64,000 nucleotides of DNA from Acinetobacter brisouioides (GCF_004331075.1 NZ_SJNX01000003.1:62001-126000); one strand, 5' to 3'. Positions 1-10,363 are shown, counted from the stretch's first letter. Notes: generated by a model not told the origin, from the letters alone. Numbers and translations: made by a program.

Positions 1-99
1 CCATTACGTTTACAAATGGTTGGCATGTTACCTTTTCTGATTATTATCCATATCGCACGCCCTTATTTAGACAAACTCATACAGCAACAAAAAAAATAA
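1..99 (+). CDS. C-terminal end of an unidentified protein (5' truncated)
   Basis: An open frame enters from the left edge of the window and stops at TAA 97-99, giving 32 residues. It begins with a hydrophobic stretch (MVGMLPFLIII) and ends in a basic, Gln/Lys-rich tail (DKLIQQQKK). A clear terminator hairpin follows immediately, which supports this as a real gene end. The fragment is too short to assign to a family. It converges on fadD, which lies on the opposite strand. Confidence 0.55.
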   Translation, partial: PLRLQMVGMLPFLIIIHIARPYLDKLIQQQKK

Positions 100-123
100 G
101 ACCGAAATTTCAGTCTTATTTTG
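92..123. terminator. Bidirectional Rho-independent terminator
   Basis: The arms AATAAGAC and GTCTTATT flank a short AT-rich loop, followed by a T run on the + strand and an A run (T run on the complement) on the other side. It sits between two convergent genes, the truncated first gene and fadD, and can serve both. Confidence 0.75.
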
Positions 124-137
124 TCTAGCTCAAAAAC

Positions 138-1817
138 TTATTTGGCTTTATTGCGTAAATCCTTGCGCAAAATTTTACCTACATTGGATTTTGGCAATTC
201 GTCCATAAATTCCACATAACGTGGACGTTTATAGCCTGTCAGATTGTCTTTTGCGTATGCCAGCAGTTCTTCTGTCGTTAAGCTTGGATCTTTTTTCACA
301 ACAAAAAGTTTTGGCACTTCCCCTGATTTTTCATCAGGCACACCAATTGCTGCCACTTCCAAAACTTTTGGATGCTTCGCAACAACTTCTTCAATTTCAG
401 CAGGATAAACATTAAAACCAGACACCAAAATCATGTCTTTTTTACGATCAACGATTTTAATAAAACCACGATCATTCATGACGCCAATATCCCCAGTACG
501 GAAAAAGCCATCTGCAGTCATGGTTTTTTCTGTTTCATCTGGGCGGTTCCAGTAGCCTTTCATGACCTGAGGGCCACGAATCGAAATTTCTCCCTGCTCA
601 CCCAACGCCACTTCTTTACCATCGTCATCTAAAATGGCAACTTCAGTTGCAGGCAGTGGAATCCCAATCGAGCCACTAAATTCAGAGGAAGCTGGCGGGT
701 TAAAAGTTGCAACTGGTGACGTTTCTGACAAGCCATAACCCTCATGGATAATAATACCTGTCAGCTTTTTCCATGCCTCAGCAGTTGATGGCAAGACAGC
801 CATACCACCGCCGAGTGCCAGCTTCATTTGGCTATGATCTAACTGACGGAAACCATCATTATTGACTAAGGCATTAAATAAGGTATTGACCGCAGGGAAG
901 ATCGTTGGCTTGAATTTAGCAAGCTCTTTGGTCAATGCGGTTAAATCACGTGGGTTAGGAATCAGTAAATTACTGAAACCTTTATACATACCGTACAGTT
1001 CACATACCGTAAAGGCAAAAATGTGATACAGCGGCAAAGCACACACCAAGCGTTCGACTTCCTGCGAGTCTTTACCAAATTTGCTCTGGAACATGGTGTC
1101 ACATTGCAGCATATTGGCAATCAGGTTGCGATGCGTCAGTTCCGCCCCCTTAGATACCCCTGTGGTTCCGCCTGTATATTGCAATACTGCGGTATCACTC
1201 ATGGTGACAATTGGACGTTTATATTGGCTTGGGCTGACTTTATGCAATGCAGTATTGAAACGCACATGGCCTGGAATATCCCAGTCAGGAATTTGTTTAC
1301 GTACTTTGCGCAAGACAAAATTCACCAGATTGCCTTTCACAAAACCCAGCATATCGCCAACCGATGCGACAACGACATGCTTGACAGGCGTATGCCCAAT
1401 AATTTTTTGATACACTGAAGCAAAGTTTTCAATAATCACCAAAACTTCTGCGCCTGCATCATTGAGCTGATGTTCAAGCTCACGTGCCGTATAAAGCGGG
1501 TTAACATTGACTAGAATCAAACCCGCCCGAAAAATCCCTAAACTCACAATCGGATATTGAAATACGTTTGGCATCATTACCGCCACGCGTGAGCCTTTTG
1601 CTAAACCTAAACTTTGCAAATAACAAGCAAATTTCTTACTTTCACGATCAACATCAGCATAAGAAATGGTTTTATCCATGAAAATAAAAGCATCTCGAGA
1701 AGCATACTTTTGAAAATTACGTTCAAAAATATCAATTAAGGAAGTATTTTCGGATGGCAGCTCGACTATTTCGGGAATACCTGTTTTTTTGTATTCATTA
1801 ATCCAAATTTTTTCCAT
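138..1817 (-). CDS. fadD: Long-chain-fatty-acid--CoA ligase
   Basis: Activates free long-chain fatty acids to acyl-CoA through an acyl-AMP intermediate. This is the entry step of beta-oxidation and is coupled to uptake at the inner membrane. The 559-residue product carries the AMP-binding signature (YTGGTTGVSKGAELTHRN, near residues 213-230), the GYGLSETSP motif, and the fatty-acyl-CoA synthetase signature region DGFFRTGD near residue 437, followed by DRKKDMILVSGFNVYP. The C-terminal catalytic lysine region is KSNVGKILRK. An in-frame extension to 1937 exists, but the ATG at 1817 is preceded by AAAGG at suitable spacing and gives the usual family N-terminus (MEKIWINEYKKTG), so it was chosen. 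The gene appears monocistronic. Confidence 0.95.
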   Translation of the reverse strand: MEKIWINEYKKTGIPEIVELPSENTSLIDIFERNFQKYASRDAFIFMDKTISYADVDRESKKFACYLQSLGLAKGSRVAVMMPNVFQYPIVSLGIFRAGLILVNVNPLYTARELEHQLNDAGAEVLVIIENFASVYQKIIGHTPVKHVVVASVGDMLGFVKGNLVNFVLRKVRKQIPDWDIPGHVRFNTALHKVSPSQYKRPIVTMSDTAVLQYTGGTTGVSKGAELTHRNLIANMLQCDTMFQSKFGKDSQEVERLVCALPLYHIFAFTVCELYGMYKGFSNLLIPNPRDLTALTKELAKFKPTIFPAVNTLFNALVNNDGFRQLDHSQMKLALGGGMAVLPSTAEAWKKLTGIIIHEGYGLSETSPVATFNPPASSEFSGSIGIPLPATEVAILDDDGKEVALGEQGEISIRGPQVMKGYWNRPDETEKTMTADGFFRTGDIGVMNDRGFIKIVDRKKDMILVSGFNVYPAEIEEVVAKHPKVLEVAAIGVPDEKSGEVPKLFVVKKDPSLTTEELLAYAKDNLTGYKRPRYVEFMDELPKSNVGKILRKDLRNKAK

Positions 1818-1947
1818 AATGCCTTTAATCTCCAATCTGTAATCCGATCTAATCGCGTTGTATGCTATGTACCTGATTGTTGAGTTTTTATGCCCAACGC
1901 GCTTTTTTTCCACAATAACATATATAACGTATTTCAAAATTGGCTTA

Positions 1948-4173
1948 CTAGATCAATGTCTGAACTATGAGTTTATTTGCTTTTTGATAACCACGTGGTA
2001 AAAGTTGTCCTTTTGCTGCACGTTTTCCAAGATATTTTTGTAAGTCATCGCCTTTTAATTTCAATTGTTGTTGCCCTGCAACCACCTGAATCAGATCAGA
2101 TAAATTCAATAATTGCATATCCACAACAATTTCATTGTCCTGAAGTTGTATCAATTTGTTGCCTTTACCTTTGTTTAAAACAGGTAATTCTTGCAAGTCA
2201 ACAATCAAGACGCGCCCACCAGAGCTTAACAGTGCAACATGACTCTTTTGTTGAATTGGCATTAAAGGTAACGCTTGAGCCTGATCAGGTATGCTCAGGA
2301 AGGCCTTACCTGCTTTGGCATTGGTGTCGAGTGCATTGGCTTGGGTTTTAAAGCCATAACCCGCACTGCTCGCTGCCAGTAATTCTTGTTGATCGTCTTC
2401 AATCAGCACTTGAGTAAATGCTACGCCATTGGCAGGAGCAAGTTTCGAACTTAAAGGTTCACCCAAACCACGTGCTGACGGTAAGCTATTGATTGGCAAT
2501 GCATAACTTCGCCCAGTCTGATCTATCACATAGACTCGTTGATTACTCTTACCAACGGCATGACTCAAATACTGATCGCCTGCACGGTAATTTAAGTTTT
2601 CAGCATCGACCTCTGCACCTTTTGCGGCACGAATCCAACCTGCTTCAGAGAGTACGACTGTTACAGCTTCTGCAGGCATCAAATCCTGTTCTTTAATTTG
2701 CACCGCTTCAGCGCGTTGTACAATCGCTGAACGACGCTCATCACCAAATTTTTTCGCATCTTCCTTGAGTTCATTAATCACCAAGTTTTTCAATGACTCA
2801 GGGTTTGCCAACTGCTCACGAATAATCGTTGCTTTGGCTGAAAGTTCATCCTGCTCTTGGCGAATTTGCATTTCTTCAAGCTTAGCCAGTTGACGCAATT
2901 TCAGTTCCAGAATCGCTTCCGCCTGAATCTCATCAATCTGTAACTTTTCCATTAATGCTTGTTTCGGCTGATCTTCTTCACGAATAATTTGAATCACCGT
3001 GTCGATATCCAAATAAGCAATTAATAGCCCTGCCAAAATATGCAGGCGTTTTTCAATTTTATTTAAATGATATTGCAAACGACGGGTGACGGTTGCTTTA
3101 CGAATTTCGATCCATTCCAGCAAGATTTTACGAATCGATTTAACCTGTGGGCGACCATCTGCCCCAATCATGTTTAAATTGACCCGATAGCTAGACTCTA
3201 AATCAGTGGTCGCAAACAAATGGCTCATCACCTGTTCGGCATCGACACGGTTGGAGCGCAGCACAATCACCAAACGGGTTGGGTTTTGGTGATCCGATTC
3301 ATCACGAATATCGGACACTAAAGGGAGTTTCTTCGCCAGCATTTGGTCAGCGATTTGAGTCACTACTTTTGAGCCAGACACCTGATATGGCAAATCACTG
3401 ATGATAATTTCATTTCTTTCAACCGTATACACTGCACGCATACGGTAACTGCCACGCCCAGTCGTCTGGATTTTCAGGAGTTCATCTGGTGGCGTAATAA
3501 TTTCAGCTTTGGTCGGTAAGTCAGGGCCTGGAATATATTCTGCGACTTTTTCATCGCTTAGATTCGGGTTACGAATTAGAGCAATCGTTCCTTTGATTAC
3601 TTCACGTAAGTTATGTGGTGGAATATCCGTTGCCATACCCACGGCAATACCTGTCGTACCGTTCAGCAAAATATTCGGTACTCGCGCTGGCAAGTTAATC
3701 GGTTCTTTTAAAGAGCCATCAAAGTTATCTTGCCAGTCACAAGTGCCTTGCCCAAGCTCAGACAATAACAACTCACTAAACTGTGACAATTTTGCTTCGG
3801 TATAACGCATTGCCGCAAAAGACTTAGGATCGTCGGGTGAACCCCAGTTACCTTGCCCTTCAATAAACGGATAACGATAACTAAATGGCTGTGCCATGAG
3901 CACCATGGCTTCATAACATGCCGAGTCACCATGCGGGTGGTATTTACCCAGTACATCGCCCACTGTACGTGCTGACTTTTTCGGTTTGCCACTGTGCTTT
4001 AACCCTAGCTCACTCATGGCATAGACGATACGGCGCTGTACAGGTTTTAAACCATCACTAATATGGGGCAATGCACGATCCATAATTACGTACATGGCAT
4101 AATTTAAGTAGGCTTGTTCGGTAAACTCTGCTACGGAGCGGTTTTCTGTCGCATGATGCGCAAGATTGGTCAT
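1948..4173 (-). CDS. parC: DNA topoisomerase IV subunit A
   Basis: Breakage-reunion subunit of topoisomerase IV, which pairs with ParE (not in this window) to decatenate daughter chromosomes. The 741-residue product has the expected N-terminal winged-helix/tower region, with the catalytic tyrosine at Y124 in [11 protein letters not shown] preceded by R123. A beta-pinwheel C-terminal domain follows from about residue 500. The quinolone-resistance-determining positions read S84 and E88 ([10 protein letters not shown]), the wild-type residues for Acinetobacter, so no target-site fluoroquinolone resistance is visible here. It lies 130 bp upstream of fadD on the same strand and probably has its own promoter. 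A 261-bp gap separates it from the divergent lipoprotein operon. Confidence 0.97.
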   Translation of the reverse strand: MTNLAHHATENRSVAEFTEQAYLNYAMYVIMDRALPHISDGLKPVQRRIVYAMSELGLKHSGKPKKSARTVGDVLGKYHPHGDSACYEAMVLMAQPFSYRYPFIEGQGNWGSPDDPKSFAAMRYTEAKLSQFSELLLSELGQGTCDWQDNFDGSLKEPINLPARVPNILLNGTTGIAVGMATDIPPHNLREVIKGTIALIRNPNLSDEKVAEYIPGPDLPTKAEIITPPDELLKIQTTGRGSYRMRAVYTVERNEIIISDLPYQVSGSKVVTQIADQMLAKKLPLVSDIRDESDHQNPTRLVIVLRSNRVDAEQVMSHLFATTDLESSYRVNLNMIGADGRPQVKSIRKILLEWIEIRKATVTRRLQYHLNKIEKRLHILAGLLIAYLDIDTVIQIIREEDQPKQALMEKLQIDEIQAEAILELKLRQLAKLEEMQIRQEQDELSAKATIIREQLANPESLKNLVINELKEDAKKFGDERRSAIVQRAEAVQIKEQDLMPAEAVTVVLSEAGWIRAAKGAEVDAENLNYRAGDQYLSHAVGKSNQRVYVIDQTGRSYALPINSLPSARGLGEPLSSKLAPANGVAFTQVLIEDDQQELLAASSAGYGFKTQANALDTNAKAGKAFLSIPDQAQALPLMPIQQKSHVALLSSGGRVLIVDLQELPVLNKGKGNKLIQLQDNEIVVDMQLLNLSDLIQVVAGQQQLKLKGDDLQKYLGKRAAKGQLLPRGYQKANKLIVQTLI

Positions 4174-4434
4174 AAAAGAATTGAACCTATCTGAATGCTA
4201 AGGGAAAGAAACAATGAATATGGCTATTTAACAAGATCGAGACTCAAACGTAAATTAAAACTCTATGATCTCGCTGATTTTTTCTACTTTCTTAAATTAT
4301 TGCATACAATTCACACATTCCTTTAGGTTTTGCACCCTGCTTCTTTATAATATATAGGCTATGTAATGTGGTTGATTTATAATATTTATTAGATTACATA
4401 AGCTTGATTATAACCAGATTGGAAAAAATAATTT

Positions 4435-5115
4435 ATGAAAATTCATTATATGGGCTGTTCTTTACTCGCACTCGGTCTTTTGGTCAGTGGCTGTTCGCCT
4501 GTTGAAAAATCAATAGTTTTACAATCTCCTCAAGTGAATGCTGCACTGAGCGCAAATAAATACACAGGTACAAAAACCAGTATTTCTATTGGGAAATTTG
4601 ATAACCGCTCAAGCTATATGCGTGGCATCTTCTCGGACAATGTCGACCGTTTAGGTGGACAAGCCAAAACCATTTTAGAAACCCATTTACAGCAAACAGG
4701 CTATTTTACCGTCTTAAACCGTGACAACTTATCCGAACTAAAACAGGAAACAGGGTTTAGTGGCTCAGCTCAGAAAATTCAGGGCGCACGTTATGTCATT
4801 ACAGGCGATGTTTCTGAATTTGGACGTAAAGAAGTGGGCGATGTACAGTTATTTGGCTTGCTTGGACGTGGCAAAGCACAAGTTGCTTATGCCAAAGTCA
4901 ATTTAAATATTGTCGATGTACAAACCTCAGCAATTGTACATTCTGTGCAAGGCAGTGGTGAATACTCTCTCAGCCAACGCGAAGTTTTAGGCTTTGGCAG
5001 TGATGCGTCTTATGACTCAACCTTAAATGGTAAAGTGCTGGATTTAGCCATTCGTGAAGCAGTCAATCATCTGGTCAACGATATTCAAAACAATCAGTGG
5101 AATATCCAGAAATAA
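4435..5115 (+). CDS. CsgG/HfaB-family outer-membrane-associated lipoprotein
   Basis: First gene of a three-lipoprotein operon. The 226-residue product begins with a lipoprotein signal peptide ending in the lipobox LVSGC (Cys near residue 20). It then shows the CsgG-type core: a conserved SIGKFDNRSSYMRG-like segment, LETHLQQTGYFTVLNRDNL, ARYVITGDVSEFG and VNLNIVDVQTSAIVHS. CsgG proteins form the curli secretion pore in E. coli, but no curli subunit genes are present here. Relatives that co-occur with DUF4810 and DUF799 lipoproteins have no established secretion substrate. Function in this context is therefore inferred only as an envelope lipoprotein complex. The next gene begins 18 bp downstream. 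Confidence 0.85.
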   Translation: MKIHYMGCSLLALGLLVSGCSPVEKSIVLQSPQVNAALSANKYTGTKTSISIGKFDNRSSYMRGIFSDNVDRLGGQAKTILETHLQQTGYFTVLNRDNLSELKQETGFSGSAQKIQGARYVITGDVSEFGRKEVGDVQLFGLLGRGKAQVAYAKVNLNIVDVQTSAIVHSVQGSGEYSLSQREVLGFGSDASYDSTLNGKVLDLAIREAVNHLVNDIQNNQWNIQK

Positions 5116-5133
5116 GCCAGAGAATAACATCAC

Positions 5134-5487
5134 ATGAAAAAATTTTTACCATGGGTAAGTCTTGGACTTGCCATTGGCTTGACGGGTTGTGCTTCGCAAC
5201 CCAATACGCTTTACCATTGGGGTAATTATCCTCAACAGGTTTATTTAGGATTTAATCAACCTGAGAAAGCCTCTCCAGCCAAGCAAATCAGCGTATTAGA
5301 AGCTGATGTTGAAAAAGCACGCGCTAAAAATCAAGCCATTCCACCAGGTTTATATGCTCATTTGGGACTACTGTATAGTAATAGTGACACTCAAAAAGCA
5401 GCTCAGTATTTTGAACTGGAAAAACAAAGCTACCCTGAAGCCAGCGTATTGATGAATCGCTTATTGGCTCAATTGAAAGCCAATTAA
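5134..5487 (+). CDS. DUF4810 domain-containing lipoprotein
   Basis: Second gene of the lipoprotein operon, 117 residues. It has a signal peptide and lipobox GLTGC (Cys near residue 19). The mature part begins with the tryptophan/tyrosine-rich segment LYHWGNYPQQVYLGF, and the second half (PPGLYAHLGLLYSNSDTQKAAQYFELEK) looks like a single TPR-type helical pair. The domain of unknown function is almost always found between a CsgG-like and a DUF799 gene, as here. No enzymatic motif is visible. It is probably a structural or adaptor subunit of an outer-membrane lipoprotein complex, but that role is inference. It is separated from the third gene by 11 bp. Confidence 0.85.
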   Translation: MKKFLPWVSLGLAIGLTGCASQPNTLYHWGNYPQQVYLGFNQPEKASPAKQISVLEADVEKARAKNQAIPPGLYAHLGLLYSNSDTQKAAQYFELEKQSYPEASVLMNRLLAQLKAN

Positions 5488-5498
5488 GGAACAATACC

Positions 5499-6161
5499 AT
5501 GAAAAATATGACGTTATTGCTTCTGGCTTTCTTCGGAATCAGCTTAACAGGCTGTGCAACCCACCAAGCCATCAAACCTCAATACGATGCAACGGTATAT
5601 AAACAACATATGCCGCATTCGATTTTGATTTTGCCACCGGTCAATGACAGCCCTGAGCCGCGTGCAACTTACAGTTTTTGGTCAACCACCACTGTGCCTG
5701 TTGCAGAAGCAGGTTACTATGTTTTCCCCTTAAGCATTGTGGATCGCATGTTTAAAGAAAATGGCGTAACCAACGGGCATGATGCTCAGTCAATTCCTGC
5801 AGCAAAACTCAAAGAGATTTTTGGCGCAGATGCTGGCTTATATATTCACTTAAAAGAATATGGCTCGAAGTACCAAGTGATTCAGACAACAACCACTGTC
5901 TCGGCAGATGCCAAACTGATTGATTTGAACACAGGTACTGTTTTATGGACAGGTTCGAAACGCATCGTTCTGTCTAATAATGACAATAACAACAACTTGA
6001 TCTCGATGCTGGTCATTTCTGTTGTGGATCAGGTGATCAATCAAAAGTCTGACTCGGGTTATAAAGCTGCTGCAATTGTCAGCTCTCAAATGCTCAACCC
6101 AACTCAACATGGCGGTATTGGTCTACTTTATGGACCGCGTTCGCCTAAATATCAGCCTTAA
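5499..6161 (+). CDS. DUF799 lipoprotein (GNA1162-like)
   Basis: Third gene of the operon, 220 residues, with signal peptide and lipobox SLTGC (Cys near residue 19). The body contains the DUF799 core: PHSILILPPVNDSPE, a central VDRMFKENGV helix, IFGADAGLYIHLKEYGSKY and DAKLIDLNTGTVLWTGS. The fold is known from the Neisseria meningitidis surface lipoprotein GNA1162, which resembles TolB-type periplasmic domains. In Neisseria the same three families are also adjacent, which supports a conserved complex. The operon ends at a strong hairpin 10 bp downstream. Role in the envelope is not established. Confidence 0.87.
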   Translation: MKNMTLLLLAFFGISLTGCATHQAIKPQYDATVYKQHMPHSILILPPVNDSPEPRATYSFWSTTTVPVAEAGYYVFPLSIVDRMFKENGVTNGHDAQSIPAAKLKEIFGADAGLYIHLKEYGSKYQVIQTTTTVSADAKLIDLNTGTVLWTGSKRIVLSNNDNNNNLISMLVISVVDQVINQKSDSGYKAAAIVSSQMLNPTQHGGIGLLYGPRSPKYQP

Positions 6162-6165
6162 TAAA

Positions 6166-6205
6166 TTGGCGATCCTAGCGATTATAAATCGTTAGGATCG
6201 TTTTC
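6166..6205. terminator. Bidirectional terminator between the lipoprotein operon and the MFS gene
   Basis: A long hairpin (arms CGATCCTA..CGATT and AATCG.TAGGATCG around an ATA loop) is followed by GTTTTCTT on the + strand. It separates two convergent transcription units. Confidence 0.75.
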
Positions 6206-7525
6206 TTACAATCCAATCGACTCAAGCGTTTTGCCTTGAGTTTCCTCTCCAAGAACAAGAATTACCGCAGCAACAGCTAAAAGCACCACTGTAAACATCA
6301 TAAAGACATGATGAAAAGCCTCTGGATCAACGATTAAATGCGTGACCACAATCGGCGCGACAATGCCGCCAATCCGCCCAATCGCTGCTGCCCAACCTGA
6401 ACCAAATGCACGGATATTGGTTGGATATTGCTCTGGTGTATAAGTATATAAAACACCCCACGCCCCCAGATTAAAAAAGGACATTAAACAGCCCCACAGC
6501 ATAATTTCACTGTCGCTGTTGGCTTGTCCAAAAAAGTACGCCGACACCGCACAAAACCCGATAAAACCTGCGAGTGTCGCTTTACGCCCAAGTTTTTCCA
6601 CTAACCAAGATGCCACAACATAGCCTGGAAGCTGTGCCAAAATCATAAACAGAACATATTCAAAAGATTTAACAATATCATAGCCCTGCTTCACCAACAG
6701 GCTCGGCAACCAGGTAAAAATACCATAATAAGAAAATACAATTCCAAACCAGATCAACCACAGCATGAGGGTTCTACGCACAAATGGTTTTTGCCATAAC
6801 TGTTGAAATGATACTTTTTGCTGATGCGCGACAGGACAAACTTCAATCTCTTGAATCACCTCAACCCCAGCCTGCTGCTCCAGCTTTTGGATCAACATAT
6901 GAGCTTCTTCAATGCGATTGCGGTTAATTAAATAAGGAACAGATTCGGGTACTTTGCTAAAAATCACCCAAACATAAAACAGGGGTAAACCACCGATTAA
7001 AAAGGCAATATGCCAGCCAAAATGCGGAATCAGAAAATAAGAAATCAGGGCGGCAACCAACCAGCCTAGCCCCCAGAAACTTTCCAGCAATACAATAAAA
7101 CGCCCACGTACCTGTGCGGGCACATATTCACTGACCAGAGTCACAGCTACAGGCAACTGCCCACCCAAGCCCAATCCCACAATAAAACGACAGACCAGAA
7201 GCACAGTCAAATTTGGGGCAAACGCACATAATCCAGTCGCAATACTATAAATGACCAAGGTGCTGGCAAAGACATTCTTACGCCCAAAACGGTCAGCTAA
7301 CGCACCTGAAAACACTGCACCAATTGCCATACCGACAAAGCCAATACTCACAATCCAGCCACTTTGTATAGCGGTCAAATTCCAGTCATGCACCAGCTTG
7401 GTCATAATAAATGCGATGATGCCAGTATCCATCGCATCGAACATCCAGCCCAAACCAACCATCCACAACAGATTATAATGAAAGCGACCAATCGGTAAGC
7501 GTTGCACGCGGGATACAAGATCCAT
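6206..7525 (-). CDS. MFS transporter, NiaP-like metabolite:H+ symporter
   Basis: Inner-membrane major facilitator of 439 residues with about twelve hydrophobic segments. It has the signature GALADRFGRKN between TM2 and TM3 (about residues 80-90) and the sugar-porter-like motif RFIVGLGLGGQLPVA near residue 120. The N-terminus (RFHYNLLWMVGLGWMFDAMDTG) is characteristic of the metabolite:H+ symporter group that includes the niacin transporter NiaP and aromatic acid carriers. A long cytoplasmic loop lies between TM6 and TM7. NiaP is the closest functional guess from sequence feel, but no NAD biosynthesis gene is adjacent, so the substrate stays uncertain. The gene stands alone between a convergent lipoprotein operon and the TRIC gene. 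Confidence 0.8.
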   Translation of the reverse strand: MDLVSRVQRLPIGRFHYNLLWMVGLGWMFDAMDTGIIAFIMTKLVHDWNLTAIQSGWIVSIGFVGMAIGAVFSGALADRFGRKNVFASTLVIYSIATGLCAFAPNLTVLLVCRFIVGLGLGGQLPVAVTLVSEYVPAQVRGRFIVLLESFWGLGWLVAALISYFLIPHFGWHIAFLIGGLPLFYVWVIFSKVPESVPYLINRNRIEEAHMLIQKLEQQAGVEVIQEIEVCPVAHQQKVSFQQLWQKPFVRRTLMLWLIWFGIVFSYYGIFTWLPSLLVKQGYDIVKSFEYVLFMILAQLPGYVVASWLVEKLGRKATLAGFIGFCAVSAYFFGQANSDSEIMLWGCLMSFFNLGAWGVLYTYTPEQYPTNIRAFGSGWAAAIGRIGGIVAPIVVTHLIVDPEAFHHVFMMFTVVLLAVAAVILVLGEETQGKTLESIGL

Positions 7526-7585
7526 AAGCTGTTCTCAAATCAATAGGTTATTTAAAAGGCATTGAAATGTGTTCTACACAATGTC

Positions 7586-8227
7586 TTATTCATCAATTGA
7601 TGATGCCGAATGTCCATCATCTTCTTTATAGATAAATTTCGGCATTTCCAGACCAAAATAAATCGCAATCACCCGTAAGATAAAACCAAACAACAAGGTA
7701 ATAACGCTGGTGACTTCAAGCGTTAAATTGAGCATGCTGCACAACCAGTAACAGATGACGGCAACAAAGGAAATGCTGGCATAGAGTTCACGGCGAAACA
7801 CCAGTGGAATATCATTACACAAAATATCGCGCAAAATTCCACCAGACACACCCGTCAATACACCTGCCACCGCTGCGACCACAAAGCCATGCCCCATTTG
7901 AATCGCGACCTGACAACCAATAATGGTAAAGGCAATCAACCCCAAAGCATCAAGCAGCAAAAAGATAGAACGTAAATGCTTCATCCATTTGGCAATAAAA
8001 ATTGTGACCAGTGCTGCAAAAGACGTCAGCATCAGATATTCAGGGTGTTTCACCCATCCCAAAGGATAATGCCCCAACAAAACATCACGTACCGACCCAC
8101 CACCGAGCGCAGTGACACAGGCAATCAGAATCACACCGAACCAGTCCATGCTGCGACGCCCCGCAGACAAGGCACCTGTCATGGCTTCAGCGGTAATCGC
8201 CACAATATAAATGACCGTTAACAGCAT
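7586..8227 (-). CDS. TRIC-type cation channel family protein (YicG/UPF0126)
   Basis: Inner-membrane protein of 213 residues with about seven hydrophobic helices. It is built from two repeats that each carry the family glycine-rich motif: ALGGGSVRDVLLG (near residues 40-52) and GVSGGILRDILCNDIP (near 125-140). Prokaryotic trimeric intracellular cation (TRIC) channels conduct monovalent cations and show this duplicated GGxxRD pattern. The C-terminal tail is short, acidic and Ser-rich. The neighbours give no functional hint. The start ATG at 8227 yields the normal family N-terminus. The physiological role in Acinetobacter is not established. Confidence 0.88.
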   Translation of the reverse strand: MLLTVIYIVAITAEAMTGALSAGRRSMDWFGVILIACVTALGGGSVRDVLLGHYPLGWVKHPEYLMLTSFAALVTIFIAKWMKHLRSIFLLLDALGLIAFTIIGCQVAIQMGHGFVVAAVAGVLTGVSGGILRDILCNDIPLVFRRELYASISFVAVICYWLCSMLNLTLEVTSVITLLFGFILRVIAIYFGLEMPKFIYKEDDGHSASSIDE

Positions 8228-8268
8228 TCCCTGAAACCTTTTTTAGGTAACTCAAAACAAACGTTATT

Positions 8269-8736
8269 CTAAAGAAAACTCGCACAACAATGTTTAAATT
8301 TTTTCCCCGAACCACACAGGCAGATCTGCTTCATACCGAGTGTTTTTGGCAATGTCGGATCTAGAAAAAACCACCGATCGGCATGGTAAACAAAATAGGA
8401 TTGTTCTTGATGAATTTGATTTTCCTGACCATCAAAATAGTAAGCTTTAAACTCCACCATGGCATGTGATTTATCCAGCTTAGGCAAACTGTTTAGAATC
8501 TCCAGTTGCTGCCATTGATTATGTCGGCTCCATGCCTCTAGCGCAGCATGGTCTAATTGCTTCTGCTGGCCTAAAGCCGTGGTTTTAACAATATAATCAA
8601 TCTCATGTTTGGCAAATGCACTATAACGTGAGCGCATGAGCTGTTCCGCACTTTGCGCGCTGGCTATGCCTTGATGTAAAGGCTGACAGCATGTGGCATA
8701 TTGCCCATGACCACATGGGCATGTTTGTTCATTCAT
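8269..8736 (-). CDS. YchJ-family SEC-C motif protein
   Basis: The 155-residue product contains two zinc-knuckle SEC-C motifs. One is at the N-terminus (CPCGHGQYATCC, residues 6-17) and one at the C-terminus (CLCGSGKKFKHCC, about 140-152). They flank an NTF2-like core with the diagnostic LMRSRYSAFAKHEIDYIVKT segment. SEC-C motifs bind zinc and resemble the SecB-binding tail of SecA; the molecular function of YchJ is unknown. It lies 40 bp downstream of the TerC-like gene on the same strand and may be cotranscribed with it. Confidence 0.9.
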   Translation of the reverse strand: MNEQTCPCGHGQYATCCQPLHQGIASAQSAEQLMRSRYSAFAKHEIDYIVKTTALGQQKQLDHAALEAWSRHNQWQQLEILNSLPKLDKSHAMVEFKAYYFDGQENQIHQEQSYFVYHADRWFFLDPTLPKTLGMKQICLCGSGKKFKHCCASFL

Positions 8737-8776
8737 AAAAAAGCCTATTTAAAGGGCTATTTTAGCAAAACCAGAC

Positions 8777-10363
8777 TTAGGATGTTTGTTCAGGTTGTGC
8801 TTTGGGGACAATATGGACTTTTTCAATTTTATGCCCATCCATAGTGACGATTTCGAAGCGATAACCATCGATCTCAATGACATCACCACTTTCGGGTAAA
8901 CGTCCCAAATGCAACAACAAATATCCTGAAAGTGTTGAATACTCTTCACTTTCATCCACCAAGTCACGCCCAAGTAGCAAAGAAATATGACGAATATCAG
9001 TTGAACCATCAATCATGAGTGAACCATCATCCAGACTTTCTGCAACTGTCTGCATTTCATCTTCATCAGGGAATTCCCCTGCAATGGCTTCTAAAATATC
9101 AATTGGTGTGACAATCCCTTCGATTGAACCATACTCATTTAGCACAATGGCCATTTGTAATGGTGCTTGGCGTAGCTGCTCCATAACCATAAGTACCTGA
9201 GCATTTTCATGCACAATCATCGGTTCACGCAAATGTCCCGTAAAGTTCAGCTTACCTGTTTCAATATACTCATTCAGGATTTTATGCGTCAGGGCAATCC
9301 CTGCCAGATTATCCAGTTCGCCATGTGCAAAGATCAATCGTGAATGGGTCATTTGCGTCATATGTTCGCGAATCTGCTCAGGATGATTATCGAGGTCAAT
9401 CCATTCGAGTTCAGGTCGTGGCGTCATAACCGATTTAACAGGACGTTCCGACAATCCTAAAACACCCTGCACCATCACGCTATGATATGCGCTATTTGCA
9501 CCATCAAACATTTCTTCAGCAAAGGCATGTGTTGCTAAAACATCATGCTCAGACGTAACGTCATTCGTGTTGTTGTTCGACTTGCCACCCAGCATGCGCA
9601 TGACTGCCGAAGCCGTCCGATAACGCAAATCAGTTGTAGTGATTGTACGTGCCTGATTACGGCGGGTCACCTGATTGATCGCCTCAATCAAGACGGAGAA
9701 GCCAATCGCGGCATATAAGTAACCTTTTGGAATATGAAAATTGAAGCCTTCAACCACCAAAGAGAAACCAATCATCATCAAAAAGCCAAGACATAAAATC
9801 ACCACGGTTGGATGTTTGTTGACAAAATCCATCAGCGGTTTGGATGCCCAAAGCATAATGCCCACTGCAATTGTCACTGCAATCATCATCACAGGCAGAT
9901 GTTTGACCATTCCTACAGCCGTAATCACACTGTCGAGTGAAAATACAGCATCGAGGACTACAATCTGAGCAATCACTACCCAAAAAGCAGCGTGGACTGG
10001 GTTTTCATCTTTTAAATGCAGATTACCTTCGATGCGTTCATGCAATTCCATAGTGCCCTTAAATAACAGGAATACACCACCGAACAACAGAATCAGGTTA
10101 TGCCCAGAAAAAGGATGTTCCAAAATATGAAATAAAGGTTGGTCTAAAGTGACAATCCATGCCATAGATGCCAATAAAACCATGCGCATACACAATGCTA
10201 GCAACAAGCCAACGACACGCGCTTTACCTCGTTGCTCTAATGGCAACTTTTCTGACAAAACAGCAATAAACACCAAGTTATCGATCCCGAGAACCACCTC
10301 AAGAATCACCAGTGTTGCCAAGCCTACCCATGCTGAGGGATCAGACATCCATTCGAAAATCAT
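8777..10363 (-). CDS. TerC-family membrane protein with CBS and CorC/HlyC domains (YegH/YoaE type)
   Basis: The 528-residue inner-membrane protein has three modules. Residues about 1-240 are a TerC domain with seven hydrophobic helices and the acidic intramembrane motifs [12 protein letters not shown] and [19 protein letters not shown]-domain pair occupies about 300-425 ([31 protein letters not shown]). A CorC/HlyC transporter-associated domain follows at about 440-520. TerC homologues such as Alx and MeeF/MeeY are implicated in manganese export and metalation of secreted proteins, so a metal-ion role is plausible but not shown here. A GGGGAG ribosome-binding site sits 9 bp before the ATG at 10363. 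No yybP-ykoY leader was recognised upstream, unlike the mneA-type gene elsewhere in this window. Confidence 0.9.
   Translation of the reverse strand: MIFEWMSDPSAWVGLATLVILEVVLGIDNLVFIAVLSEKLPLEQRGKARVVGLLLALCMRMVLLASMAWIVTLDQPLFHILEHPFSGHNLILLFGGVFLLFKGTMELHERIEGNLHLKDENPVHAAFWVVIAQIVVLDAVFSLDSVITAVGMVKHLPVMMIAVTIAVGIMLWASKPLMDFVNKHPTVVILCLGFLMMIGFSLVVEGFNFHIPKGYLYAAIGFSVLIEAINQVTRRNQARTITTTDLRYRTASAVMRMLGGKSNNNTNDVTSEHDVLATHAFAEEMFDGANSAYHSVMVQGVLGLSERPVKSVMTPRPELEWIDLDNHPEQIREHMTQMTHSRLIFAHGELDNLAGIALTHKILNEYIETGKLNFTGHLREPMIVHENAQVLMVMEQLRQAPLQMAIVLNEYGSIEGIVTPIDILEAIAGEFPDEDEMQTVAESLDDGSLMIDGSTDIRHISLLLGRDLVDESEEYSTLSGYLLLHLGRLPESGDVIEIDGYRFEIVTMDGHKIEKVHIVPKAQPEQTS

Noticed and set aside
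3708..3992. Open frames antisense or out of frame within parC and other core genes
   Set aside because: Shadow frames of conserved coding sequence; no independent signals.
1948..4173. Quinolone-resistance mutation in parC
   Set aside because: Codons 84 and 88 encode Ser and Glu, the susceptible residues.
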